A stretch of DNA of 64,000 bases from Megalonaias nervosa (taxonomy: Eukaryota > Mollusca > Bivalvia > Unionida > Unionidae). The translations under genes were made by a program, and so were the position numbers. This document shows positions 25,121-37,905 of the stretch, piece after piece (position 1 is the stretch's first letter; each line of letters starts with the position of its first letter). The stretch is taken from the NCBI GenBank assembly GCA_016617855.1, contig JAECUM010096237.1, positions 30,048-94,047 on the forward strand. Reading direction: 5' to 3'. The notes under the pieces are model-generated. The model had not been told where the DNA came from. It made no database searches and saw nothing but the letters and a program-made list of their open reading frames with translations.

Positions 25121-26256
25121 ACTGGACATTAGTCTTCACCCATCATTTGCCAGTGTTATAATTCTATCTTTCAAAATAAATTTTATTTTCAAACTAATAA
25201 CTGACTGAAGTAATGATAAATTGTTTACCTGCAAGTTTCTCCCAACAAAAATTTAGTCCCTTATGTAATTAATCAAACATCAAAAATTCAAAAATTAAGT
25301 TAACTCAATATGCTGACTGAAGGAGAAAGTTTGAACTTTCTTACTGCAAAAGTTTTGTTTAAACTGAAATAAATCACAAGGTGATTGCTAAAGAACAATA
25401 AAATAATGTATGATATTCGATTTTGAAAAATAGGAAACTGAACTTCTTCACTGAAAAATTTTTAAGTTCAGACTGACATAATGTTTAACTTTTTTTAATA
25501 ACAGCATGCGTGAATGTAATGCAAAGATTCTCTAAGACATTTATCATATCTTTAAGTATGAAATTAAACTGGTAATTGGTCACAGTTCTTTGAGAATGTA
25601 AACTGGTAGTCTGTCAAATAATCAACATTTAATGTATTTTGCAAAACTTGGGACAACTGTTCTCTGCTTTTTGTGTGCACCCATAAAAATAAGCACATTT
25701 TTCAATTAAGTTCCATTTTAATGGAGAACCCTGCTTATATAGCATATAATAATAAAAATGGATCATTAGATTTTAACGATGGCCAAAACCAACTGGACTT
25801 CCTCTACTATATGTAAACTGAGGGAAATATTTGCTTCAATTAGTCAGTCCTTATTCTGCCAACAAAAGCCATAATACTGTTATTACCCGTTAAATTGTGG
25901 CATAATTCATTTGTGGATTTATATGTCCCTTTGTGAGCAAATCACTTATTCATGTCTATTGTCACTATGCCTGTTGTGCTTGCAAAAGTATCCAACAATC
26001 CCAGGTAGGTTTCCTTAGTACAAAGGTCAGTGAGAGCATACCTTGTGTGCAATTAATCGATTCCAACTTACATGTAACCTCCACTGGAAAAAGTTTTGGT
26101 TCAGATCAGCTTATCAAAGCTTATTTAAACTTACTAACTGCACCTATGATACTAAATAAAGCAATTTATACCACCAACACCCACATATAATTGTCACTAT
26201 TCAGTCACTGATCAAAACTGTATACCACTGGAATTTCTTCTTTAATAGTCATCACC

Positions 26257-26257
26257 A

Positions 26258-26300
<43 letters not shown>
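26257..26300. repeat. (ATT)n microsatellite
   Basis: About 14 ATT units preceded by CATCACCATC. Confidence 0.95.
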
Positions 26301-26301
<1 letters not shown>

Positions 26302-27242
26302 CAATTATGTACTGTAGTTGCTACAAATGAAGTCAATCTGATTAAAATCAGATCTCCACTCTCCTACATGAAGATCTGACAGAGACCCCATAGAGGTCAT
26401 GTTCTGGTGACCATTGAATTAGCCAACGCAAATGCAGCTTTCAGAAAATCTTAAAGTGAATCAAATCATTCGGCATACAATGATGCTCTTTTGCCATACT
26501 GCTCAGTCTCCTAATGTCAAGATATAAGACTTAATTCTGATTGGCTGATAAAATTAGTGATTATGGTAATAACATAGGTCACCAGAAGATGACCGCTAAG
26601 CAGTCACTGTCAGAGTTTCACACAGGACAGTGGTGATCTGATTTTAATCAGATTACAAATGAAGTTCTCCTTCATGTGGTCTAACAGCATTTCAATGTTA
26701 CTGACAAGAAATTATTACAAATAACATACCCTAAGGTTATAATTTAAAACAATATGACCATGCTGCTGGTAATAACTATGGAAGCTTTAGGAATTTTTAC
26801 TCAGTGGGAGAAAAATGCAAACAGTAAACCATGTATCTATGTGAATCAACTTGTTCTATCTAAAAATAAATTGTGCAATTATCGTGAACAATTCATTAAT
26901 TATATAATATGAGTGCAGTATACTAATAATGTAATGAGGCATCACATAAATTTAAAAAACATTCAAATTATCTTTTATTGATACTTAATAAAACTCCTGC
27001 CCTCGTCTGAAAACTGATGCAACAGCTAACTTAATGACCAGAGATCAATTTCATCATAATTTGACTTTTACAAAGTGGTTGGAATATTACTCAATACTGG
27101 CTATTATACACTACATATTGATGCAGCAACAAAAACTTAATCAAGTTACATATACAACACCAATATTTCACATTCCCACATGTACACTAACAATTAATCA
27201 AACAAGTTTTAAAATTTCCAACTCCTTGCATGCTCAGGGATG

Positions 27243-27422
27243 AACACAGTGGCTCAGTATTAATCTGCAGGACTCAGTGACTGAAAGGGACTTTCTGAGT
27301 GATCAAAACAGACTTATTACTGAAGGTGACTCTGTGACTGAAAGGGTGTAGGTCTGAATTCTACCAATAGATTAGCCCACATCAGCTACTGTGCTGTGTC
27401 TTTGGGCAATGCACTTTATTTC
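27243..27422 (+). mobile_element. SINE family C copy
   Basis: Carries CACAGTGGCTCAG (A-box-like), TGTAGGTCTGAATTC (degenerate B box) and GCTGTGTCTTTGGGCAATGCACTTTATT, the family C body. The ACTCAGTGACTGAAAGG segment occurs twice in the head. Confidence 0.6.
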
Positions 27423-28341
27423 AAATGTCTTAGTACTAAATAACCTACTTGTGTTGCTGTGCCATAACACACTAAAGCAAAGCAAACCTTCAAATTTCCA
27501 AATGCAAGATTAAATGGGATTTTTTTCTTTCTTGAAACCTGTGCATACCAGTAGCTGACATGTTTACTGTAATCCAACTTTAATAATAATTTCATTTTTT
27601 TCAAGCCCCAGTGTAAATAAGCTGAACCTATTTTAATTGTAAAATAAAATTTCATAAAATCAATTTTGACAGTATCAATGGAAAATGACTCGGCTCGGTT
27701 TAAAAGCTTTCTAAATAAAGTGTCAAATAGTTCATTTGAACCTGAGGAAAATTAGTGACTATTCCAATTTTTGTGTCAAGTTTTAATTTCACAGGCAGCG
27801 TCAGTTGTCTGATCTGATAAAATCTACAATATCACATTTGTGTTGATATCACAAACTTCATTATTCTTCTTACGTTCCTCTGTCACCTATCAATTTCATC
27901 TGTGACAAGCTGATAGACACTTGTCCTTCATGTTTTTCATTTGGACACTGTTTCAAACACATCATCAATGATCATTGTTGCTCAAACCATTCCACACTAG
28001 AAAATTCTACAAGATATGAATTTGATAAGCCTTTACTCTGTTGGAAATATTTCATCTTAAATTGTTCTCTTTTTAAAGAAAACCACGCATTAAGATGTAA
28101 TTAGTTCATAAGCTATTATGCGATGTGATAACCTGAGAGCTGCTTTTATCTATTACTGAAGGTGTGCATTTTATACACTGATACAGGATTTTTTTTAAAA
28201 ATACTATCCATTAAATATTCACTCTCTACCTCCACATATTCCCCGTGGTAGGGGGTGCTTCTATTCAAATCCTATCGATTACTTTTCCCCAGATATTTTG
28301 ACAGTTCCAATAATCTTATCACCATGTTAATCTACATGCAA

Positions 28342-28410
28342 TGAGACACAACAACATAATTGGGCCATTTTTTTCCATAATTATCCTAATTATTATACAA
28401 AGCTCTTTTA
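28342..28410. repeat. Dispersed 70-bp repeat, pair with 30.97 kb
   Basis: ACATAATTGGGC followed by TTTTTTCCATAATTATCC and TAATTATTATACAAAGCTC matches 30970-31038 almost exactly. Confidence 0.78.
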
Positions 28411-29395
28411 TCAAGAAAACCTCAATAGACTATACTCTCTGCCTCTGACTCAACAAAACCTTAACAAAACCTTGCTTGAAAATTACAACTCTTAACTTGT
28501 AGAATTATGACTTCATTTCAATAGCTGGCACTCCTTTAGAAATGGGAAAACTGAACACAAACCTTTACACATACTGTTGAAAATATTTGTGAAATAGCTC
28601 TGTCTCTAAATGTACAGGTTTTACTTCAGAATTTAACATTAATTAAATTGGAAGGAAATGTCTACTGCACTGCATTATGTTATGTTTCAAGTTACAAAGA
28701 TATGAAGTTCAAAGTAACACTTTCTACAAGGGTGTAAAATTTATGATCTTTTTCAAGTACATGTACATTCAGTGAGCTAGGAAAATTAAAATGTGAGATT
28801 TAATCTTCACAGGTTATAAATTAAACTTAACTGTTTTGGGGTCAAGTGCAAACTTGCCTTACTTTAAGAAAGACCTGAAAGGTACAAGACATGAAATAAA
28901 ACTCGTGTCTGGTCCCAGAATTTGTTACATATTTTTCATTATACAGTATGACTAATTTAGACATAAACATGTTAGAAGCTGTCTTTGCTTTTTCTCATTT
29001 TTTTTTAATCAGAAGGTTAATTTTAATTTGTGGTATTTGCTACATTTTGTGCATATAACATGTACAATTTCTTGTATGATTCAAGTAGGATATAACAAAA
29101 CAAATAATTTCCCATTCCACTTAGCTTAGCTCCTATTTCCAAGGAGTTACCTTTTCAAAGTGTCCCACTTCAGGCTTGGGGATCTAGAATAGACCCTATG
29201 TGCCCTACTGCATGTCACAAGAGGAAACTAATGGAGACAACTGGGATTTGTCCCATGATAATGTTCACACTGTAAAGGTCTTTGACCTTTTAAAAGAATT
29301 AGGATTATATATTTTACAAAAATGGCTTTGAGTTTTAAGGATTCTATCCTATTTTGCCTTTATTTGTGTTTGCACTGATGAGCCATTAAACCCAA

Positions 29396-29815
29396 TACAT
29401 ACATACATACATACATACATACATACATACATACATACAGCAGCGGCCTTAGCAAACACAGGGCCTGATTTGGATCATTTTGGCAGGACCCCCTGTGAGC
29501 ACAGCATTTGAAAACAAACTTTTAAACAAGTTTTATATGATACTGAGCTTAAAATTTTCTTCCAATGCTTCAAAATTACTTTCTATAGATATATTTTAAA
29601 AATTACTAACGCAAGAGGCTCCTGTGAGCAGTCCAATCAGCTAAAGGTCGGCACTGCATACATACATGCATGTGTAAATCCACACTAGAACGTACATACA
29701 TACATACATACATACATACATACATACATGCATACAAATGTACATCCACACTAGAACATACATACATACATACATACATATATACATACATATGTACGTA
29801 CATCCACACCAGAAT

Positions 29816-29895
<80 letters not shown>
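29396..29895. repeat. ACAT / AC compound microsatellite region
   Basis: (ATAC)n at 29396-29439, then after a 200-bp gap a patchwork at 29655-29815 in which TCCACACTAGAAC anchors recur between (ACAT)n blocks, ending in (CA)n at 29817-29894. Reading frames here are microsatellite artefacts. Confidence 0.93.
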
Positions 29896-29897
<2 letters not shown>

Positions 29898-30967
29898 CAG
29901 AGACATATTAAGGAAAATTAAAAGAAGGGGGTTTCCAAAGTCAGTTTATGAGCCAAAGATTGGGCCCCATTCCCAATGGTGTCTATTCTGAGTGTCTTCA
30001 GCCCAAGTTCGTGCTTCAGTGTATATTCCAGCCACCCTGCTGATCATCAATATTCACCCAAGTGTTATCTTTATCTAATGCACAATTTTCTTCTCAGATA
30101 TGCTTACAGAAAGTGGGCATGCCTCTCTTTCTTTTCTCTCAATTAAATGTGTATGCCACATGCAAATGTTGTTGTTATTAGATTAGTCACTAACACACAA
30201 CTTTGTTGAATGTATCAAATCACTACTTTTGGAGCACTTCAGAAAAAGGTCAGAATTATAAGCGACTTCACTGACTGAATTAAAAGGTAGCATCTCTTAA
30301 TTTTAAACTGAATATCTGAACATCATTTAAACCTAACATCTTGATTATCTGAAAGAACAGTTTATGTCAGACAGCTTTTTTAACAAATCATTTCTTTCCT
30401 ACTAACTTTAGTAAAATTTTGGAAGAATGGTGAAGTTAATAATAAATGACAGCAATGGGGCTTAAAAACAGACAGCTTAAAGCCCTCCCACCCCCAAAAC
30501 CTTAGGAGACACAAATACTCTCTATTTGCTTGTGATCAAAACTTTTCCAATTTATCCCACTTGCATTAAAGTTTCCAATTCCCACTGGCCCATAGCCCCA
30601 TATCAAAAGACCTATGAAAATCTATGTATACTCTAAACAAATTAAAGGATGAAAAATATGTAAAACAAGTTGTAAAAATTATATCAAATTTTTTTAATAT
30701 GTTTATGGCTTTAGCTGTAGTAACAGGTTTGTTTAAAAAAATTTAATATTATAAAGTAACAATAGGGTAATATTAAAAATAAACTTTCATGAAACAAAAA
30801 TAAATGACTGAACTGTACCAAGGCTTCACAAAACAAAATCCATGCCAATCACTGATTGGAACCAACTCAAGTGGGTGTACAAATCTCACAGCATGTACTT
30901 TCCTTCTATTTTACATTTTTGAAGATTAACCATCTGCTAATGAAGAAGTACCAGTGCATCTGTGACT

Positions 30968-31038
30968 AATGAGACATAACATAATTGGGCAATTTTTTCA
31001 TAATTATCCTAATTATTATACAAAGCTCTTTTATTAAT
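30968..31038. repeat. Dispersed 70-bp repeat, pair with 28.34 kb
   Basis: ATGAGACATAACATAATTGG to CAAAGCTCTTTTATTAA; same orientation and order as the 28.34-kb copy. Confidence 0.78.
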
Positions 31039-31880
31039 ACCAGTGATGATCAAAGTGATATCATCCTGACTATGAATACACCAATACTCCAATTACAGTA
31101 CAACCCACCTTTGTGGATACCTGCTATATGATAACTGTCTATTAAAAACATTTATTGACTCTTAGATTTACTTGCATATTTTATTTATATATATTGGGAA
31201 AACTATTCATAAACAACAAAATACCTATATGAAAAATTATCATTTTAACAAAGTGATTTAGTGACACTGGCCAATGCTATGAAGAGTTTATTAAAGTTTT
31301 AATTCAGAGATGAGTTATCAGAAAATATGTCCAAATGAAACTGAAAATTTCAAAAAGATTTATTTGTTTTGCTGGGTGGTCTGCCATCATAACAGAAGTA
31401 GGATCTTAAATCCATTCATGGGGTTAACAATGTCTATTCTAGAATGCAAAAGCTTCTAATAAAATTCTGACAAAAGATCAAACCAAATAAACACAAATTA
31501 TGCATCATACTTTCGTGCCCTACATGTATTCCTTATTAAATACCTCCTATATTCATAACATATCCCCCATCCCTTTTCAAACTGGGGAAGAAAGTTCACT
31601 TCTAGTATTGAGCCTAGATTAACAGCCACCAAAAGACGCATTATAGATCAATTGATGCCTTTGCAGTACTTCTCAGAATGTAGCATCACAATTTTATCTA
31701 AAATTTCAGTCTTTATTATGGTAAAAACATTTAAATCAAATGAATTTTTAAATACAGAAAACTTCTGAAAATTGGATTTGAAATCTTGTAAGTTAAGTCA
31801 ATTTAAATTTGTATATGTTATCCTGTGGAAATCATAAAGGTGTGGAAACAGCTCCCACAAGTCATGTGGCCAGCTTTCAG

Positions 31881-32365
31881 TCTAGCTGTAATCACCCAAT
31901 ACATACAGATGGCCATTTATATCAGTGGTCAGTGATCCATTGTCAGGAGCAATCTGTTAATGTCTGAATGACCAAGGGAGGAGTCAGCAGTCCATAAATT
32001 ACTCCTGAATAGTAGATTACTAACTAGTACCTGGGTAGCAGCAGGTAGTGTCCAGGTATTGCTCCATGCTGAACCAGCCACTCAGGTGTGTCATAATCAT
32101 GAAAGTGTGCAAGAAACTACTGCAAGCTAGGAGATGAGTTTTCTGTCGAAGTTGTAATTACCTGACAAATACAGCTGGCCATTCATATCAGTGGTCTGTG
32201 GGCTACTGTCAGGTGCAATCTGTTAATCTCTAAATGACCAGGGAGGAGCCTGCAGCCCATTAATTACCTGGTATGGTTGATTGCTAGTACCTGGGTAACA
32301 ACAGGTAGTGACCATATATTCCTCCCTGCTGAATCAGCTACAATGGTGTCATGTGGAAGAGTGAC
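31881..32365. repeat. Diverged tandem duplication, offset about 264 bp
   Basis: GTAATCACCCAATACATACAG at 31890 recurs as GTAATTACCTGACAAATACAG at 32154, followed in both copies by TGGCCATT.ATATCAGTGGTC, GCAATCTGTTAATCTCT, CCAGGGAGGAG and TAGTACCTGGGTA. Two old copies of about 220-235 bp. Confidence 0.8.
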
Positions 32366-32765
32366 AGAAAATAAAAGTGAGGTCATGTCTGGAGTCACAC
32401 ATGTACTTGGCCACCACAGGTAAGACAACAGTAACAATAAAGGACACCCAAGTCATGTAGTGTTTTATGATCTCTGCTGTGGAGAATGGTTCAGGATGAT
32501 AGACAAAACCGAAATCTACTTAGCCTGATTGACATGCTAACACTGAGTTGCCCTTTGAGAGCACCAGGGGATATTCCCCAAGCTGCTAGTGTCCAGCTAA
32601 ATGTAACAAATCCCTGTGCCTTGTTCATATATGTACATAAAATGTGCACCATTTGGTTCCCGTAATAAGGCAAATGGATCCCATTTCATTAAATGTAAGT
32701 AAAAAATTATATGCATCATGTATTTCATTCTAACAAGAGAGTAACATATGCATATAGCTATATAA

Positions 32766-32800
32766 GGGGTTTAACAGCACATCAGCACAATCCTGGCTTA
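32766..32800. repeat. Short dispersed repeat, pair with 37.97 kb
   Basis: GGGTTTAACAGCACATCAGC-ACAATCCTGGC here and GGGTTTGACAGCAGATCAGC-ACAATCCTGGC at 37974-38004. Confidence 0.6.
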
Positions 32801-34084
32801 CCAAGTATGTTTAGGTATGAAAAGATACACACAAAACAAAGACAAATACAAAAATAATAGATACAAAGTCAATATTTTTTACATAAACCATGCTTTTTTA
32901 AGTTAAAGACCTTCTCAGCTGCAACATAATCATGGGACACTTCCCATGGCAAAAAGTTTACCTCCATTAGACATTCTTGCAAACGTAATAGGATGCATTC
33001 GGTATATCCTAAATGTCCAAGCTTACAGGTGAATAAATCTGATAAGAATACAGTCTTCAAATACATGAGAAAAACAATGAGGGTGACACAAAAATAGACG
33101 AAGAAAAAAATCAACTAATATCAGGATAAAATATATCATAGTAAGAGAACACCTTTCTGATGTATTTTAAACTTGTATTCCAGATGAGCAATGTCAAACA
33201 AGTAGCATAACTATATTCAGTGTTAAAATGGTTTTCTCTTTCAGTCTGACCATGCAGTCTCAACATGTACATGTCTTGAGCATGCTGGCATGTGAAGTGC
33301 TGTTCAAGTGAAGAAAAATAATGTAACTATGGGCAACTGTCACAGTAAACAAACACACGTTTCACATGACAGTTTTGGGATCATGCACAGTATCTGTTGG
33401 AGGTGCAAAATGCTAGCCAGATCAAAGTAACAGGCCATAAATATGAGATAAGAAGAAAACGTATATCCCCACTTAAAACTGTTCAAACTTCTATTTGCAT
33501 ATCACTTATTTGTATAAACACAAGAGTCCCAGACTTCTAGTAAAATGGGTAGTTTAGTTTTAAGGTCAAAGTTTGAATTTACAAGGTTTCTAAATGGCAT
33601 AAAAATAAATTGTAAGAAAATATGACGATAAATCTAGCTTCATTAAGTCTGAATATCAAAATGGTTAAACATTTTCAATTTTTTTCTATTAATTCCTTGT
33701 GTATTGCTTAAATTCACACTATCTGCACCTGTTATAAAAGTAAAGCATCTGCACCAAATGCTGCATGGAAACATGTACTTTCTTTCTTAACATTTCTGTG
33801 TGTAGCAGTTGTTTGTCTAAAAATGGCCTGGTCCTACTAGAACTGTCAATATTGACAAACAAAATTACCCCTGTTAAAGAACTTGGCAAATTTCAGTATC
33901 TCAAAATTTTATTATTTACCAGTATTTATAAAGATAAATACAAGTATATAGCTATAAAAATGCCTACTAAGTTCAACTGTTACTTTAATGACCTGAATAT
34001 CTGTCACAGTTAAATGTTGGCATTAACAAGCCTCATTTTAACTTGTCAAGTGGGAAATGCAGTAATTCAGCGGTTGATCACAAT
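32801..34084. other. No feature recognised
   Basis: Intronic sequence with short chance frames on both strands. Confidence 0.55.
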
Positions 34085-34560
34085 AACAGAGTTGCAGGTT
34101 GGGGTAAAACAATATGTCTTTGCCATTTATCAGTATGTATGAATATACAAAAATAATATGCCTTCGACATTTATCAACATGTATGAATATAAAAAATTAC
34201 ATGCCTTTGACATTTATCAATATGTATGAATGCATAAAAATGATATGCTTATTCTATTCATCAATATGTATTAATAAACAAAAATGATATACCTCTGCCA
34301 TTATCAATATGATACAAAAATTACATGCCTTTGCCATGTATCAATATCAATATGTATCATTATTAAAAATGATATGCCAATACCATGTATCTATATGTGT
34401 CATGAGACACAACTTATGTATTGATACACATAAAGAATAAAGAGGCAAACAGTCAAAACTTATTCACGGCCACTGAAGATTAAAAGTAACACTTAAAAGG
34501 TAAATATCTCACTTTGTATTGATTCTCCGCCTTTACTATCAATGTGTATAGCGAAATGGC
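34085..34560. repeat. Dispersed repeat, second copy of the 60.82-61.05 kb segment
   Basis: GGTTGGGGTAAAACAATATG at the start, then (after the 46-bp expansion) GATACACATAAAGAATAAAG, TTTGTATTGATTCTCCGCC and ACTATCAATGTGTAT, matching 60.82-61.03 kb in order. Confidence 0.62.
34111..34405. repeat. Diverged ~46-bp minisatellite
   Basis: About six units built on ATGCCTTTGACATTTATCAA-TATGTATGAAT-ATAAAAAT. Units differ by 10-20 percent and by small indels. It lies inside a dispersed repeat that also occurs, without the expansion, at 60.8-61.05 kb. Confidence 0.75.
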
Positions 34561-35396
34561 ACAAGTTAGCTATTCACCAATACAATGGTAAATCATTTCA
34601 CTCCAAACTGCAAGTTCAAATCCTGCCCAAACCAGCCTGGGTCAGTTGCCATGATGTGTCTTTGGGCAACAGCTTTATTCAGCCTGGATAAGTTGCCTTG
34701 ATGTGTCTTTGGGCAATAGCTTTATTCACCCTGGGTAAGTTGCCATTATGTGTCTTTGGGAAACAGCTTTATTCACCCTGGATCAGTTGCCATGATGTTT
34801 CTTTTGAGCAACAGCTTTACTCAGACTGGGTAAGTTAACATGATATGTCATTGGGCAACAGCTTTACTCAGCCTGGGTCAGTTGCCATGATGTGTCTTTG
34901 GGCAACAACTTTATTTAGCCTGGGTCAGTTGCCATGATGTGTCTTTGAGCAACAGCTTTACTCAGCCTGGGTAAGTTGCCATTATGTGTCTTTGGGAAAC
35001 AGCTTTATTCACCCTGGATCAGTTGCCATGATGTTTCTTTTGAGCAACAGCTTTACTCAGCCTGGGTAAGTTATCATGATATGTCATTGGGCAACAGCTT
35101 TACCCAGCCTGGGTCAATTACCATGATGTGTCTTTGGGCAACAGCTTTACTCAGCCTGGGTCAGTTGCCATGATGTGTCTTTGGGCAACAGCTTTACTCA
35201 GCCTGGGTCAGATGCCATGATGTGTCTTTGGGCAACAGCTTTATTTAGCCTGGGTCAGTTGCCATGATGTGTCTTTGAGCAACAGCTTTACTCAGCCTGG
35301 ATAAGTTGCCATTATGTGTCTTTGGGCAACAGTTTTACTCAGCCTGAGTAAGTTGCCATGATGTGTCTTTGGGCAATAACTTTACTCATATTGCTG
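34555..35396 (+). repeat. SINE family C head followed by a 47-bp minisatellite grown from its body
   Basis: 34555-34640 is a degenerate tRNA-like SINE head (AAGTTAGCTATTCACCAATAC; CAAGTTCAAATCCTGCCC). From about 34640 the SINE body block GGTCAGTTGCCATGATGTGT-CTTTGGGCAACAGCTTTA-TTCAGCCTG repeats about 16 times with a 47-bp period to 35396. A five-unit block starting CCATTATG at 34743 recurs at 34979 (236 bp), so there is higher-order structure. It ends at (AATC)n near 35411. Confidence 0.88.
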
Positions 35397-35411
35397 ATGT
35401 GCTGTCAAACA

Positions 35412-36672
35412 CTAATCAATCAATCAATCACCAAGTTGTCATTATGCATTTTTCAGTACAGTACTTGTCACCCTTGTGTGAAAGTCAAACTGATTCTAAT
35501 TAAACAAGTCATTTGCTACATGAAACAGTGCAAGAGAGCTGCCCTCTGAACTTATGGATAAAACTATTACCTCAGTTTGTTTTCTGACAAATAGTATTCA
35601 TGGAGCAAGATATTTGTTCTGAATTGTAAGGTGAACAAAGAACTCAAATATATCCTCCATTACAGACACAAAATTCCATTTACAAGGAAATGGGGTAAAC
35701 CAATCCAATAATTCTGGGACTGTTTGCATTGAGTCCTGGTACAAATCAGTGATAAAGCCAACAATGTCTCTGTACAGCCAGTCTGTAATTACAACACCCA
35801 AACTGTGACAATTCGACAGACATAGAGCTGCCTTCATGTACTAAAGATGCATGACCAACTCCCAATTTTTTTTATTTGCATTGAGTTACCAGTCTAAAAT
35901 GTAAATGGCTTAGAATGGTGACTGACTACATGTAACTGATATTTACCAGAAGACTCAAAATGCATAAAATTACCCACTTTATTGACCAGTCAAAACACTT
36001 TTCAATTAAGAAGCTTTTCTCTGCTGAACAATGCATTACAATGTTGACAAAATCAAGGTTTGAAAATTTTCACCCATTCCATGTGTCCACCAGTACCAAC
36101 CATAGCTAATACACTGCTGCTATTGTTTTGTGTTTTGTGTCTGATACATAAAAGGAATGGACAAACCATAAAGTTGGAACAACACATGGCCTAACCCTAT
36201 TGTCATTTTGGACAAATAAAAAATAGGTTTAACCAAACTCAACTGAAAATTTGAAAGCCATTAAATCTGACTGAAAAATCTGGACTCGGCTTATCCAAAT
36301 CTAGTTTAGATTTCTTTTGATACTACAACCAAACATTATCATAATACATGTACTTGTTTCTATTTTCTCACCCATGTGACAGAGGAATCTAGCTGTTTTG
36401 CTAACCTTACTTTTCTTGTCTCAGTCCAGTCATCTCATACCAGTCATCTCAGTCTAAGTGTCCACGCGCTAGGGACTACTTTTAAAAAATAAACCTTTGT
36501 TGTCTTCTGCTATGCCTGACGTAGTTGTTCTAAAATCAAACAACAACAACAAACAAATATATAATAAAACAACATAGTAACTTAAGGACTCTCCATTTTT
36601 GAGAAAACACCATACAAAATATTTCGAGAGAGACAGACACATACACGCACACAATGTTGAGCTTTTTGGTAT
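35412..36672. other. No feature recognised
   Basis: Unassigned intron sequence between the 47-bp minisatellite and the first fold-back element. Confidence 0.55.
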
Positions 36673-36901
36673 TATGATAGTTCGTTCCATACAGCACAGT
36701 CAGTTTTATCTTATCTGCAGGCCTAACTCAGTACATTTTCAGGTCAGCATCATTAAATGTAGCTAAAGCTACCTAACTAGTTTTAAATACTTAGTGTGAA
36801 ACAAATTACATACTGTTAGCTACATTTAATGACGCTGACTGAAAACTGACTGTGCTACAGATAGGATAAAATTCTCAATGCTGTGTGAAATGAACTATGA
36901 C
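36673..36901. mobile_element. Fold-back (MITE-like) element, interrupted arms
   Basis: Inner arms GTCAGCATCATTAAATGTAG and CTACATTTAATGACGCTGAC are inverted with one difference. Outward, GCACAGTCAGTTTT, TTATC(T/C)TATCTG and ATAGTTC(G/A)TT also pair, but in shuffled order with about 30 extra bases in the left arm. Probably an old palindromic element with internal rearrangement. Confidence 0.65.
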
Positions 36902-37739
36902 AGAAAACACTGATCTATGCACATAGACTATAGACCTATACACTTCATAGTCTTCCAACGCTCTTAACAACTACAGAAAACAGCAACAGCCAGAAATGTG
37001 TTATATCAAACATGATTTATTCTATTTTTGTTAAGCATCTCCATTGCGCCCCAGCTGAATCAAAAATATACCTACAATATTTAATGACAAATAATGACAA
37101 AATTAATCCATAAGCAAATTTCACTGTAACACTTGCCATATTTCCAAGACAGAAAAATAAATTTTCAAAGAATCAGTGAACTTGAAAGTTTAGCACATGG
37201 TTATCAGCTGGGGTCCGTATTTGGAGGGTCTTTTATACATGGAGGTACTTTTACAATCAATATTAATTACAACACAAGTATGTCACAAACAGTTTCTCCT
37301 CCTCTAAAGAAAAGGAGTTATATATGATAGTGGCATGGATCTCTAATTACCCGTGAATAACCCAAGCACGGACACTTACGCTATATGTATTTACACTACA
37401 ACAGAGCTGTGGGCCAAGTACAGTTTCATTCTGTACAATATAATTTTCTAAATTGGAACTAATGAAAATGAAGCATTTTCTTGTAATAAATATTAACTAT
37501 TTATTGTTAATTTCATATAACATCCATATATTAAATGTGATAATACCTAAAAACTATGCAACGTTTAATGTTGTTATTTTGTTTTGACTCATGCATAAAA
37601 GCTGTGTACTTCGGATGACACATCATGCCACAGTCCTCATTAACATATCTGAATTAATGCACCACATGTAAACATTGGCGCGTGAACTATATTGCACAAG
37701 GGAGGAGTTCTTTCTTACTTTAAAGGATAATATTGGGTG

Positions 37740-37905
37740 AGAAAAATAATCTATGTTGGGGTTTGGACCGAGACAAGGAAATCCCAGTCGCGGGGTTACA
37801 TTATATGTCTCCCCACGAAGCAAGCCTCGTGGGGAGACAAATAATGTACCCCTTGACTGGGATTTCCTTGTCTCGGTCCAAACCCCAACATAGATTCTAT
37901 ATTTC
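37740..37905. mobile_element. Fold-back element with 70-bp arms (palindromic MITE or hairpin locus)
   Basis: Left arm 37748-37818 and right arm 37827-37896 are inverted copies with about four differences in 71 positions, separated by an 8-base loop (AGCAAGCC). Arm ends read AATCTATGTTGGGGTTTGG; arms meet at GTCTCCCCACGA / TCGTGGGGAGAC. Weaker pairing extends to about 37740 and 37905. A transcript would fold into a long, nearly perfect hairpin. No target duplication identified. Confidence 0.9.

Larger units (their letters stand above)
25121..28341. other. Mostly featureless; holds one microsatellite and one SINE C copy
   Basis: Apart from (ATT)n at 26257 and the SINE at 27243 I see nothing. 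GATCTGATTTTAATCAGATT near 26635 and CTGATTAAAATCAGATC near 26338 are short palindromic matches of one another, about 300 bp apart. Confidence 0.5.
28411..31880. other. Mostly featureless; ACAT/AC region and 70-bp repeat listed separately
   Basis: No coding signal. Long AT-rich stretches, for example 30660-30780. Confidence 0.5.
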
